A stretch of 30,703 nt of DNA from SABY01 sp964612515 (GTDB lineage Bacteria > Bacteroidota > Bacteroidia > Bacteroidales > 4484-276). Position 1 is the stretch's first letter. The number at the start of each line of letters is the position of its first letter. The stretch lies in assembly GCA_964612515.1 (NCBI GenBank), contig CAZTCX010000028.1, forward strand, positions 1-30,703, read 5' to 3'. Positions 1 to 7,711 of this stretch are shown here, piece by piece. A program made the position numbers and the translations under genes. The notes under the pieces are model-generated. The model did not search any database. It was given only the letters and a program-made list of their open reading frames with translations, and was not told where the DNA came from.

Positions 1-27
1 CCATTATTTAACTAATTATTTTTCGAT

Positions 28-495
28 TTATCTAGTAAAAAGCCAAACTTGAGTTAAATCATCAAGATGATTTACATGCCAGGCTTTAACCCGGAAGGTG
101 TTAACAGCGTTAAAAGCATCCGAACCATCAAAATTCCTTACTATTCCTCTTACCCTGTAATTATCTTCAGTGTTAATAATGTCAGTCGAAATATCGTCCA
201 GTTCAACATCAAGATTGTTTAAAATCAAATCATTCACCAATTGATATTCTGTTGACTTTATCAGTTTGCCATTCAAGGCGGATCTTACCTCGAAGTAAAG
301 ATCGTTTTTCCTGATATTATCCGATGCAAGAGTGGTTGAAATAGTGAATGTGCCATCGGTACCAGTTTCGGTAGAGGGGTCACCGATAGTAGTTTTATTA
401 TCCTCATTAAAGCTTTTGAGATAGGCATAAACGATCATCCCCGGGATACCCTGGAGGTTCTTTTTGCTTAAAATTCTTCCTTTAATTTCTGACAT
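28..495 (-). CDS. Short beta-sandwich (carboxypeptidase-regulatory-like) protein, probably truncated
   Basis: This encodes 155 residues from the ATG at 495; an in-frame TTG at 504 is a less likely start. Residues 2-105 read as one transthyretin/carboxypeptidase-regulatory-like sandwich: a VxGR-type first strand (SEIKGRIL), a central TGTDGTFTI turn, and a closing strand LNNLDVELDD. A second copy begins at about 115 (YRVRGIVRNFDGSD, then FRVKAWHV) but stops after one or two strands. The DxxG/VRGxV/VKAW pattern recalls the paired sandwich domains found in Tc-toxin-associated and other large surface proteins of Bacteroidota; that link is from memory of the pattern and is weak. There is no signal peptide and no sorting domain. 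The ending inside a repeat suggests a truncated remnant of a longer protein. It could instead be a genuine small protein. Confidence 0.55.
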   Translation of the reverse strand: MSEIKGRILSKKNLQGIPGMIVYAYLKSFNEDNKTTIGDPSTETGTDGTFTISTTLASDNIRKNDLYFEVRSALNGKLIKSTEYQLVNDLILNNLDVELDDISTDIINTEDNYRVRGIVRNFDGSDAFNAVNTFRVKAWHVNHLDDLTQVWLFTR

Positions 496-560
496 GGCTA
501 TCAATATTAAGTGGTTAAATTTATTTCACTGCATTTTAAAAAGAAAAAGGAACTATTAAT

Positions 561-581
561 CTAATTTGAAATCGAAATTAG
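561..581. repeat. Inverted repeat upstream of the first gene
   Basis: Perfect 7-bp arms CTAATTT (561-567) and AAATTAG (575-581) are separated by 7 bp, 66 bp upstream of the minus-strand gene that starts at 495. It may be an operator or a chance AT-rich palindrome; nothing else identifies it. Confidence 0.35.
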
Positions 582-598
582 TTTAGCAAAGAGTAACG

Positions 599-612
599 TA
601 AATTTGTGCATT
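599..612 (+). promoter_or_regulatory. Orphan Bacteroidota -7-like element
   Basis: TAAATTTGTGCATT matches the -7 consensus TAnnTTTG and is identical over 14 bases to the promoter of the second rrf2 gene (21952-21965). It points rightward, but no plus-strand gene follows before the minus-strand gene ending at 666. It is either a relic, an antisense promoter, or chance. Confidence 0.35.
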
Positions 613-665
613 TCTATTATAAAAATCACAATTATATGATGGTGGTGGAAGAATAGCAAATGACA

Positions 666-2345
666 TTATTTCGCAATAATCAATTTCGTGATGTATTCGT
701 ATCTCGAATTGGAAAGTTGCACGATATAAAGACCCGGGTCAAACGTTGACGAATCAATGTCGACTTCTAAATAAACTGAGGGAAAATATTTTTTGTGATA
801 AACCAGCCGGCCAACGTGGTCGTAAATATCTATCCAAAACATTTGATAAATCGCCTTGGGAAAAAGTATGCGAACGAGATTTTTTGCAGGATTTGGAGCG
901 ATATTTACTTTAAGATTCTCAGGATTTTGGTTGATCTCTACAAAATCGAGGGTTCCAAATCGCAGCACCACCGGTTCCTGAAAATCTTTCAAAAACAACC
1001 GGACAAATTTTATCGCACTAAAATCCTGAATATCTCCTACAACTTTTTCATAGTCGGTAAGCGGAATTCTGAACCGGTACCAATACACTTCCCCGATGCT
1101 TTGGTTTGGCAAAGGCAACCCTTGAACATGCCTGGCTTCACTAATGAAGTTCTGCCCAGCCGTCATTTGGTCGGGATGCAATGGGATTTTGTACTGAAAA
1201 TAATTCTCCGCACGGCTTGACACTTCGTCGTTATTGATATCTTCATTGTCAGGCTCGTTAGTAGCTCTGGTAGAATAGCTGGTTTGCAGATCGTGTGTGT
1301 TGCCCTCAAAACCATTGTACCGATTATACTTCTGCAGGATGCTCTCATAATTAATATCCCAATCATAGTCATCCCCTCTGTAATGGTGATAATTATCGCT
1401 TGAAGGGTCAGCGATAGCCTGCAAGTAAGCTTGCGAAGTATCGCCATGAAGCTGCGCCAGGTGTTGCAAATATTCATCGAAAAAGATTACCTCTGCCTCG
1501 TCTGCCAGCCCATCGTAGCCGACATCCTGCATCTGTGGGTTTTCGCGATCCCACCAGCAATCGAAAACGTTTTGTCCCGCAGCCACTGTAGGCACCCGCC
1601 CCCACGCCGTCCAGGTTACATCAATACTGCAACCGGGAGTGGGCAAGGCGCTTTCGTTGAAAGGCAGGGAGTCGGGGGTAATATCTTCAGAAATATCGCC
1701 GAGATTAAAATACAAAGTTCCACCACTTTCCTGACCATTCATAAAAGGATCCATCAGCCAGAATTCGATGTATCGGATATCCCTTTTTGTAAACAGTTCG
1801 GGTGCAGGAATTTTCCCCATTATGCCGCCCCAACGGCTTTCCGGAGTCAGCAGGTGGCCTTCGGATGTCACGCCGGCAGCATAAAGCGGCTGATTATTGG
1901 CGTCATAATTATAAGGTCCGCGTCTCGATGGGTAATATGCAAGATTGAAAATATCGGGGTAAAATAGTTCCCGGTTTTGGTTAAATTTATCTGACAATAA
2001 TTCATAACTAAATACCCTGCGCACCTGGTGCTCCGACAGTTGACCAAGCGTGACGTTAGGTGGACGCGCGTTAGTGTAAAAAAGAGGATCGATTATAAAC
2101 CACGAAAGCCAGGCGCGGTTATAGCCTGCTGTGCAACCCTCTGCCACTGCTGCTTCGGGAAATAGCTCCGGCTGCTTCTGCGGGATGCTGGCCAGTTTCC
2201 AGCATGGTGCCGTTAAAGAAATAGTTGTTTCAAATTCTTCAGGGAATAAATCAAAGCTTATAAAGCCTTGCCCCCGCAAGCCTGATGCAGCCGGCATCAA
2301 GAAGATTAAAAGAAAAATAAGATTTACTCCGCCGAAGACTTTCAT
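666..2345 (-). CDS. Secreted SprA-like module with T9SS type A sorting domain
   Basis: This 559-residue protein has a signal peptide (residues 1 to about 26, hydrophobic FLLIFLMPAASG). Residues about 45-470 resemble one SprA_N-type region (Pfam Motility/secretion protein SprA) of the giant T9SS outer-membrane translocon SprA/SovA: NRAWLSWFIIDPLFY (76-90), NLAYYPSRRGPYNYD (134-148), RWGGIMGKI (171-179), RYIEFWLMDPF (191-201), LYFNLGDISEDI (211-222), WGRVP (248-252), QDVGYDGL (273-280), DNYHHYRGDDYD (317-328), and the closing block FVRLFLKDFQEPVVLRFGTL (447-466). Residues about 478-559 form a type A sorting domain (APNPAKN at 483-489, GLYIVQL at 538-544). SprA itself exceeds 2000 residues and carries no such tag. 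This protein is therefore predicted to be a T9SS cargo, attached to or released from the cell surface, not a translocon. Four cysteines (48, 71, 239, 263) could form disulfides. Its role is unknown. Confidence 0.85.
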   Translation of the reverse strand: MKVFGGVNLIFLLIFLMPAASGLRGQGFISFDLFPEEFETTISLTAPCWKLASIPQKQPELFPEAAVAEGCTAGYNRAWLSWFIIDPLFYTNARPPNVTLGQLSEHQVRRVFSYELLSDKFNQNRELFYPDIFNLAYYPSRRGPYNYDANNQPLYAAGVTSEGHLLTPESRWGGIMGKIPAPELFTKRDIRYIEFWLMDPFMNGQESGGTLYFNLGDISEDITPDSLPFNESALPTPGCSIDVTWTAWGRVPTVAAGQNVFDCWWDRENPQMQDVGYDGLADEAEVIFFDEYLQHLAQLHGDTSQAYLQAIADPSSDNYHHYRGDDYDWDINYESILQKYNRYNGFEGNTHDLQTSYSTRATNEPDNEDINNDEVSSRAENYFQYKIPLHPDQMTAGQNFISEARHVQGLPLPNQSIGEVYWYRFRIPLTDYEKVVGDIQDFSAIKFVRLFLKDFQEPVVLRFGTLDFVEINQNPENLKVNIAPNPAKNLVRILFPKAIYQMFWIDIYDHVGRLVYHKKYFPSVYLEVDIDSSTFDPGLYIVQLSNSRYEYITKLIIAK

Positions 2346-2361
2346 TTCATTTTTTTAAGAG

Positions 2362-2369
2362 CAAAGATA
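2362..2369 (-). promoter_or_regulatory. -7 promoter element of the SprA-like gene
   Basis: On the minus strand this reads TATCTTTG, a full match to the Bacteroidota -7 consensus TAnnTTTG, 16 bp upstream of the ATG at 2345. The resulting leader would be very short. No clear -33 TTTG element lies at the usual spacing. Confidence 0.6.
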
Positions 2370-2533
2370 TGAAAAAGTGATAAGTCGGAGTTCCTTTTTT
2401 TTGCTGGACTACAGCACATTTAAAATAAATCAAAATAATACAAGACTAAAATCCAATGCCCAAATCGTTTGAATAATGGAATTTTATTTCTTGTAATTTA
2501 TTTGCAAATTGGGATTTGTTTTTTGGAATTTTA

Positions 2534-3091
2534 TTACTTCTTCCACTTAATATTACAACCAACGCTGGGCTGCTGACGGGTTGGCACGGGCTGCCCTTCG
2601 AGCATCAGGCGGAGCGTGCGTCGCAAGTCTTCGCCGGTGACGGGTTTCCCGTTGGATGGGCGTGAATCGTCGAACTGGCCACGGTAAACGCATTTCATGT
2701 CGGCATCGAAAACGTTGAAGTCGGGCGTGCAGGCTGCATCGTAGGCGAGGGCTACCTGCTGGCTTTCGTCATAAAGATACGGGAATGGGAATTGGTGATC
2801 GTGGGCAAACGCCTTCATTTTTTCGGGTGAATCCTGCGGATAGCTCTCCACATCGTTGGAGCTGATCATGACAAATGAAACTCCTTTGGGTGTAAATTCA
2901 TTTCCTACATTTACCAACTCATCGATGATGTGCAGCACATAAGGGCAATGGTTACAGATAAATACGACCACGGTGGCATAATTCCCGCGCAGCTCAGCGA
3001 GTGAGCGATTTGTATCGGTGACAACATCAGGTAGGTTGAAGTCGGGCGCTGTGAAGCCCAATGGAATTTGGTTGGTTGGTGTTTCGGCCAT
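2534..3091 (-). CDS. Thioredoxin-family (AhpC/TSA-like) protein with CNHC active site
   Basis: This is a 185-residue thioredoxin-fold protein of the redoxin/AhpC-TSA type. The N-terminal APDFNLPDV strand (15-23) is typical of peroxiredoxin/TlpA-like proteins. VVVFICNHCPYV (41-52) holds the CxxC motif with Cys46 and Cys49. CTPDFNVFD further on supplies the region around the cis-proline. A third conserved cysteine lies at 179 in the C-terminal PSVGCNIKW motif, which is usual for this subfamily. No signal peptide is evident, so it is probably cytoplasmic and acts in thiol-disulfide or peroxide chemistry; its true substrate is unknown. It is transcribed alone: 188 bp separates it from the next gene and nothing is oriented with it upstream. 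Confidence 0.9.
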   Translation of the reverse strand: MAETPTNQIPLGFTAPDFNLPDVVTDTNRSLAELRGNYATVVVFICNHCPYVLHIIDELVNVGNEFTPKGVSFVMISSNDVESYPQDSPEKMKAFAHDHQFPFPYLYDESQQVALAYDAACTPDFNVFDADMKCVYRGQFDDSRPSNGKPVTGEDLRRTLRLMLEGQPVPTRQQPSVGCNIKWKK

Positions 3092-3302
3092 AGTTGAAGT
3101 CTTTTCAATCAGAAACCTCAGTGGGTTGGAATTTGTTCATAAACTCCCTTGTCGGGAAAAGGAGGCGCAATTTTGCGAAAGCATCCAACAATTACCGGTG
3201 TTGAGATTGATTTGTCACAGCTCGTCGAAAAAAATCAATTTGCTGAAACCCTTCATTTTCATACAAAGCAGCAGGTGGCTCCAAATTTAATGAGCGTAAT
3301 GT

Positions 3303-3333
3303 TTTGGTTATCATAATAAAATTTCTAATTTTG
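3303..3333 (+). promoter_or_regulatory. Promoter of the DUF177-rpmF-plsX-fabH operon
   Basis: A -33 element TTTG (3303-3306) and a -7 element TAATTTTG (3326-3333) are separated by 19 bp, the standard Bacteroidota arrangement. It lies 27 bp before the GTG at 3361, which makes any upstream ATG start untenable. Confidence 0.75.
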
Positions 3334-3360
3334 CCGCCCAAATTTTGGGAGGAAAGAACA

Positions 3361-3879
3361 GTGGATTATCTAAGAAAATATGTAATCCCTTTCCGCGGGT
3401 TACAGATTGATATTCATCACTATCATTTGGTGATCGACATGAAGTTCTTTGAATCAATGGAATATGCTGACGTTGCCGATGGCAATGTAGAAGTGGATGT
3501 AACGCTGGACCGACATGAGCGGATGCTGATTTTCAACTTCGACATCAGGGGAACTGTTGTGGTTCCCTGCGACCGTTGCCTCGACGATTTCGACCTGCCC
3601 ATTTCGGCCGTTGAAAATTTGATCGTCAAATTTGGCGAAAATTACGAAGAGCCTTCTGACGATGTAGTTATCATCCCGGAAACGGCTTCGGAATTTGACA
3701 TTAGCAGCTATCTTTACGAATACATCGTACTGATGCTCCCCATGCAGCATATCCATCCTGACGACGAAAACGGCCGCAGCACCTGCAACAGTGAGATGCT
3801 CGAACGTTTGAGAAACAAGCAAGTACACAAAGAACACGACCCGCGATGGGACACTTTGAAAAACCTGAACATAGAATAA
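3361..3879 (+). CDS. DUF177 (YceD-family) ribosome accumulation protein
   Basis: This is a 172-residue protein of the DUF177/YceD family, known elsewhere for a role in 23S rRNA/large-subunit accumulation and almost always encoded directly before rpmF. The GTG start at 3361 is chosen because relatives begin (M)DYLRKYVIPFxGL. The in-frame ATG at 3304 would place the promoter inside the gene. VVVPCDRCLDDFDLP holds the family CxRCL motif, and the C-terminal DPRWDTLKNL is the usual family ending. It is soluble and cytoplasmic, and the first gene of an operon with rpmF, plsX and fabH. Confidence 0.9.
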   Translation: MDYLRKYVIPFRGLQIDIHHYHLVIDMKFFESMEYADVADGNVEVDVTLDRHERMLIFNFDIRGTVVVPCDRCLDDFDLPISAVENLIVKFGENYEEPSDDVVIIPETASEFDISSYLYEYIVLMLPMQHIHPDDENGRSTCNSEMLERLRNKQVHKEHDPRWDTLKNLNIE

Positions 3880-3911
3880 GTTATTAATGAATTTTTTAAA
3901 ACAGAGATAAA

Positions 3912-4103
3912 ATGGCACATCCAAAACGGAAAACTTCCACCACGCGTAGGGATAAACGCAGAACACATTACAAAACCGATGCACCTACCCTTGCCACCTG
4001 CCCCACCACCGGCACGGTACATTTGTACCATCGTGCCTACTGGGTCGAAGGCGACTTGTACTACAAAGGAAAAGTGGTAATGCAGAAATCGGAAGCGGAA
4101 TAA
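3912..4103 (+). CDS. rpmF: 50S ribosomal protein L32 (zinc-free form)
   Basis: This 63-residue protein begins MAHPKRKTSTTRRDKRRTHY, the standard L32 N-terminus. Only one cysteine is present (ATCPTTG). The two CxxC pairs that bind zinc in the C+ form of L32 are absent, so this is a zinc-independent (C-) L32. The HLYHRAYWVEGDLYYKGKVV segment is typical of Bacteroidota. It follows the DUF177 gene by 32 bp and precedes plsX by 44 bp, the conserved coupling of ribosome assembly to lipid synthesis genes. Confidence 0.97.
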   Translation: MAHPKRKTSTTRRDKRRTHYKTDAPTLATCPTTGTVHLYHRAYWVEGDLYYKGKVVMQKSEAE

Positions 4104-4147
4104 GCGGGATACCTCGCATGAATAAACCCTCAGATTTTATTTAAAGA

Positions 4148-5098
4148 ATGAAGATTGGCCTGGACGTAATGGGCGGAGACTTCGCTCCCGATGCTACCAT
4201 CGAGGGTGCTATCCTCGCCCGTGAAGCATTGGATAAAAGCGACAGCGTAGTTCTGATAGGACAGGCCAATGTTATAAAAAATTACCTCGAAAAAATCGAT
4301 GTCCCAATCGATACTTTCGAGATCGTGAATGCCGAAGAAATAATTGGCATGGCCGAGAAGCCACTGAAAGCCCTCACCCACAAACCCGATTCGAGCATTT
4401 CTGTCGGGTTTCGTATGATCAAGTCCCGGCAGATTCAGGGCTTTTGCAGCGCTGGCAACTCCGGTGCCATGGTGGTGGGTGCCATGTACAGCGTGGGCAC
4501 CATCCCGGGTGTGATACGCCCTACAACCATTGCGCACATCCCACAGGAAAACGGAGCCGAAAGCATCATCCTCGACATTGGCACCAACCCCGACACCAAA
4601 GCCGACGTACTCTACCAGTTTGCACTGCTCGGTTCAATTTATTGTCAGGAAATCCTTAAAATCGACAATCCCCGCGTGTCACTACTCAATATTGGCGTAG
4701 AAGAAGGAAAAGGCAATTTGCTGTGCCAGTCGGCATATCAGATGATGAAAGATACTACCGACTTCAACTTTACCGGTAATGTGGAGAGCCGCGACATTTT
4801 TAGGGGGAAAACAGATGTTGTGGTTTGCGACGGCTTCACCGGCAACATTGTACTAAAGCAAATAGAAGCCATGTACAGGCTGATGCAAAAGCATAATTTG
4901 GTGGACTCCTATTTCGACCGGTTCAATTACGAAAACTACGGTGGTAGCCCGGTGCTGGGTGTTAATGGAAATATAGTTATCGGCCACGGTATCTCCAGTG
5001 CCATCGCCATCAAGAACATGATTGTGCTTACACGTCAAATTTATTGCGGCAGGGTCACCAACAAAATCCGAAGGGCGCTTCATCACTTTTCTCGCTAA
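4148..5098 (+). CDS. plsX: Phosphate acyltransferase PlsX
   Basis: The 316-residue protein converts acyl-ACP and phosphate into acyl-phosphate, the acyl donor for PlsY in phospholipid synthesis. The start MKIGLDVMGGDFAPDATIEGA is the family signature. GFCSAGNSGAMVVGAM, ILDIGTNPD, LLNIGVEEGKGN and VVCDGFTGNIVLK are further conserved blocks. The length is normal for the family. It acts at the membrane surface as a peripheral protein. It lies between rpmF and fabH on the same strand with short spacers, so it is expected to be cotranscribed with them. Confidence 0.97.
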   Translation: MKIGLDVMGGDFAPDATIEGAILAREALDKSDSVVLIGQANVIKNYLEKIDVPIDTFEIVNAEEIIGMAEKPLKALTHKPDSSISVGFRMIKSRQIQGFCSAGNSGAMVVGAMYSVGTIPGVIRPTTIAHIPQENGAESIILDIGTNPDTKADVLYQFALLGSIYCQEILKIDNPRVSLLNIGVEEGKGNLLCQSAYQMMKDTTDFNFTGNVESRDIFRGKTDVVVCDGFTGNIVLKQIEAMYRLMQKHNLVDSYFDRFNYENYGGSPVLGVNGNIVIGHGISSAIAIKNMIVLTRQIYCGRVTNKIRRALHHFSR

Positions 5099-5121
5099 CC
5101 TTACTATCAAAATATCTATTC

Positions 5122-6126
5122 ATGAATAAACTAAGAGCTGCAATAACAGGAATCCATGCATTTGCCCCCGACTATTTGCTCACCAACGAAGAGCTGGCCA
5201 AAATGGTGGATACCACCGACGAATGGATCATGACGCGTACGGGAATCAAGACGCGCCACATTCTCAAAGGTGAAGGTAAAGGCACTTCCGACATGGGCGC
5301 CGAAGCGGTGAAAGGTCTACTCAAAAAAACCAACACACATCCCGACGAGATCGACCTGGTGATTTGCGCCACCGTTACGCCCGACATGCAGTTTCCGGCT
5401 ACAGCCAATATTATCGCCGACAAGGCTGGCATAAAAAACGCTTTTCATTTTGATATGAATGCCGCCTGTTCCGGCCAGATCTATGCGCTCACCACCGCTG
5501 CGATGTACATCGAATCAGGAAAATACAAAAAAGTTATTGTGGTAGGTGCCGACAAGATGTCGTCGATAGTGGATTACACTGACCGCGCCACCTGCGTCAT
5601 TTTTGGCGACGCTGCCGGCGCATTGCTACTCGAACCCACCACCGAAGATGTTGGCATCATCGATTCCATTCATCAATCGGACGGCTCCGGTCGCATTCAT
5701 CTGCACCAAAAAGCTGGTGGCTCCGCAAAACCAGCTTCGCATGAAACGGTGGACGCACGCGAACATTATATCTATCAGGAGGGACAAGCCGTTTTTAAAT
5801 TTGCTGTTTCAAAAATGGCCGACGTGTCGGTAGAGATGATGAAAAAGCACAGCATTGAGCCGGAGAATCTGGCGTGGCTTGTTCCGCATCAGGCCAACCT
5901 ACGCATCATCGAAGCTACCGCCCGCCGTATGGGCATCAACCGCGAGCAGGTGATGATCAACATAGAAAGATACGGCAACACCACATCGGCTACCATTCCA
6001 CTTTGCTTGTGGGAGTGGGAAAGTCAGCTCAAAAAGGGCGACAATATCATCCTCGCAGCTTTTGGCGGCGGCTTTACCTGGGGCGCCATCTATCTGAAAT
6101 GGGCTTACGACGGGAAGAAAGAATAA
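5122..6126 (+). CDS. fabH: 3-oxoacyl-[ACP] synthase III (FabH)
   Basis: The 334-residue condensing enzyme starts fatty acid synthesis by joining acetyl-CoA (or a branched acyl-CoA) to malonyl-ACP. The start MNKLRAAITGI at 5122 is chosen over an upstream ATG that would overlap plsX. The catalytic triad is visible: Cys116 in NAACSGQ, His256 in VPHQANLRI and Asn286 in ERYGNTTSATIP. DEWIMTRTGIKTRH near the N-terminus and AFGGGFTWGA near the C-terminus are family hallmarks. The gene is 23 bp after plsX and last in the operon; a strong terminator follows. Confidence 0.97.
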   Translation: MNKLRAAITGIHAFAPDYLLTNEELAKMVDTTDEWIMTRTGIKTRHILKGEGKGTSDMGAEAVKGLLKKTNTHPDEIDLVICATVTPDMQFPATANIIADKAGIKNAFHFDMNAACSGQIYALTTAAMYIESGKYKKVIVVGADKMSSIVDYTDRATCVIFGDAAGALLLEPTTEDVGIIDSIHQSDGSGRIHLHQKAGGSAKPASHETVDAREHYIYQEGQAVFKFAVSKMADVSVEMMKKHSIEPENLAWLVPHQANLRIIEATARRMGINREQVMINIERYGNTTSATIPLCLWEWESQLKKGDNIILAAFGGGFTWGAIYLKWAYDGKKE

Positions 6127-6146
6127 CACTTTGTTTTTAAGAATGG

Positions 6147-6187
6147 AAAAAGCAACTTCGGCGTTTCGGCGGGAAGTTGCTTTTTTT
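6147..6187 (+). terminator. Rho-independent terminator after fabH
   Basis: A stem GCAACTT (6152-6158) with AAGTTGC (6174-6180), flanked by an A run before and seven T after, ends the DUF177-rpmF-plsX-fabH operon. Because it is A-rich on one side and T-rich on the other it may also work for the opposing gene ending at 6248. Confidence 0.88.
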
Positions 6188-6247
6188 ATAATCATTTAGC
6201 TGGTAGGAATGTGATCAATCCAGCCATTAATACTATGGCTGAATGGC

Positions 6248-7426
6248 TTAAAATTGGTCAATATCCTGCCATTTATAGGCAGAATTTTTAACCATATCCA
6301 ACATTAAATCCTGCATGGCATACACGAAAGGAAGATCGTTGGAGGATGGATCGGCTCTTGAGTTTAAAATTAATGCAACACATTTTCCATTGTCGTGTCG
6401 CATAAATCCTGAGCGGGTGCCGGGAAGGCTTCCATAGTTAAACCACACATGTTCTGCATCCCAGATACCAATACCGCATGCATAGCCAGGATTAGCGTCG
6501 GATGCGGTGGTAAATTCGTTTATTGCAGCGCTATTCAGCACATCAGGTCGTGTCGGGAAACCGTCGACAGCAGTGATGAACCGAAGTAAATCGGTAGATG
6601 TGGTAATTAATCCGCCGTCGGAGTCCCTTCTCGGAAATGCAATGTTGTAAACATAAGAAGCATCGCTTCCCTGTCCGTAATATTTTACTTCGTTTGTTTT
6701 TCTATCGATTTCCTTTTGCCCTGCCAGGTCGGTTTGTGTAGAACCGGTTCCAGCCAAAAGATCCTCTTTAAGGTAATTAAGATATGATTTTCCTGAAACC
6801 TTTTCAATGATTCTGCCGGCAATCCAATATCCAACATTAGAATAGTCATAGAATGTTCCCGGAACTTTTGGATTTGGCCTTGTATTCAGAACCCAATCCA
6901 TGAATTCTTTGGTGCTGTAAGAAGGGTTGTAATCAATTACGTCAGTTCCGGTAGCACTGCCCCACGAGCCTGAAGTATGCGTCAGCAGATGTCTGACGGT
7001 CATATTACTCAAGTTTTCATTGTAAGGAGGTGTTCCGTACTCGGTTCCCAAAATCGCGTTTTCACCAAATACTTTATCATCCAACGAAAGCTTGCCATCC
7101 TGTGCCAGCTTATTAACTGCAGCACCGGTGTAAGTTTTAGATACGCTGGCGACTCTAAATCTGCTGGCAGTGGTAACTTTATCACCTGTGCCCTGATCTG
7201 CAACACCATAGCCTTTGGCATAAACCAGTTTCCCATTTTTAGAGACCGCCAGTGAGGCACCGGGAATATTATATTTCGTCAGGAAATTATTCACGCTGTT
7301 GTCGATGGCGGTAATGTCATCCTGAGCAGGAGGATCAGGCTGCGTTTGCTTTTCATCGTCGCTTTTGCTGCAACTCGTGAATGCTAACAGAATTAAAAGC
7401 GACCAGGTAAGAAATGTAATCTTCAT
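6248..7426 (-). CDS. Serine hydrolase lipoprotein (class C beta-lactamase / DD-peptidase fold)
   Basis: The 392-residue protein belongs to the Beta-lactamase (PF00144) superfamily. A lipoprotein signal ends at Cys19 (LAFTSCSK), followed by an acidic/proline-rich linker (22-37). The active-site SxxK is S94-V-S-K97 (RVASVSKTYTGAA), the second motif is YSN at 195-197, and HLLTHTSG (146-153) is a typical structural block. A GSLPGTRSG segment stands where the third HxG/KTG motif is expected. It is predicted to be membrane-anchored in the periplasm or at the surface and to hydrolyse a peptide or ester. Members include D-aminopeptidases, esterases and DD-peptidases, and sequence alone does not decide which. 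It is a single gene, convergent with fabH. Confidence 0.88.
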   Translation of the reverse strand: MKITFLTWSLLILLAFTSCSKSDDEKQTQPDPPAQDDITAIDNSVNNFLTKYNIPGASLAVSKNGKLVYAKGYGVADQGTGDKVTTASRFRVASVSKTYTGAAVNKLAQDGKLSLDDKVFGENAILGTEYGTPPYNENLSNMTVRHLLTHTSGSWGSATGTDVIDYNPSYSTKEFMDWVLNTRPNPKVPGTFYDYSNVGYWIAGRIIEKVSGKSYLNYLKEDLLAGTGSTQTDLAGQKEIDRKTNEVKYYGQGSDASYVYNIAFPRRDSDGGLITTSTDLLRFITAVDGFPTRPDVLNSAAINEFTTASDANPGYACGIGIWDAEHVWFNYGSLPGTRSGFMRHDNGKCVALILNSRADPSSNDLPFVYAMQDLMLDMVKNSAYKWQDIDQF

Positions 7427-7679
7427 ATTATTAATGTTTTAAAGTTTATAAAATAATTGATTTTAAAAAATTTACGCTAAAGTATGCGTGACGCTATGAA
7501 AAGGCGCGGACAAATAAAATAAATTTGTTTAGAATCAAACTAAATAAAAATTGAAAAAAATTGAAAAAAGGAAGTTAACGGTGACCTGATTTAAGTCTCT
7601 TACAATCTGTATTTCGAAAATTATGTTTAACAGGCAAAATAATTTTTAAATAAAAACCCTAGCCACCTCAGGTAGTTTG

Positions 7680-7687
7680 TAAATTTG
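7680..7687 (+). promoter_or_regulatory. -7 promoter element of the GNAT gene
   Basis: TAAATTTG fits the Bacteroidota -7 consensus and is followed by TGC as in two other places in this window. It lies 24 bp before the ATG at 7712 and overlaps an upstream in-frame ATG at 7685, which argues for the downstream start. Confidence 0.6.
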
Positions 7688-7711
7688 TGCCACCAAAATA
7701 TTTTTTTCGCC

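Noticed and set aside
795..1967. Two plus-strand open frames (141 and 178 residues) opposite the SprA-like gene
   Set aside because: They lie wholly antisense to a well-supported gene, have no recognisable domain, and show odd composition; they are shadows.
3326..4103. rpmF considered unusual for lacking zinc cysteines
   Set aside because: Zinc-free L32 is widespread, so this is ordinary.
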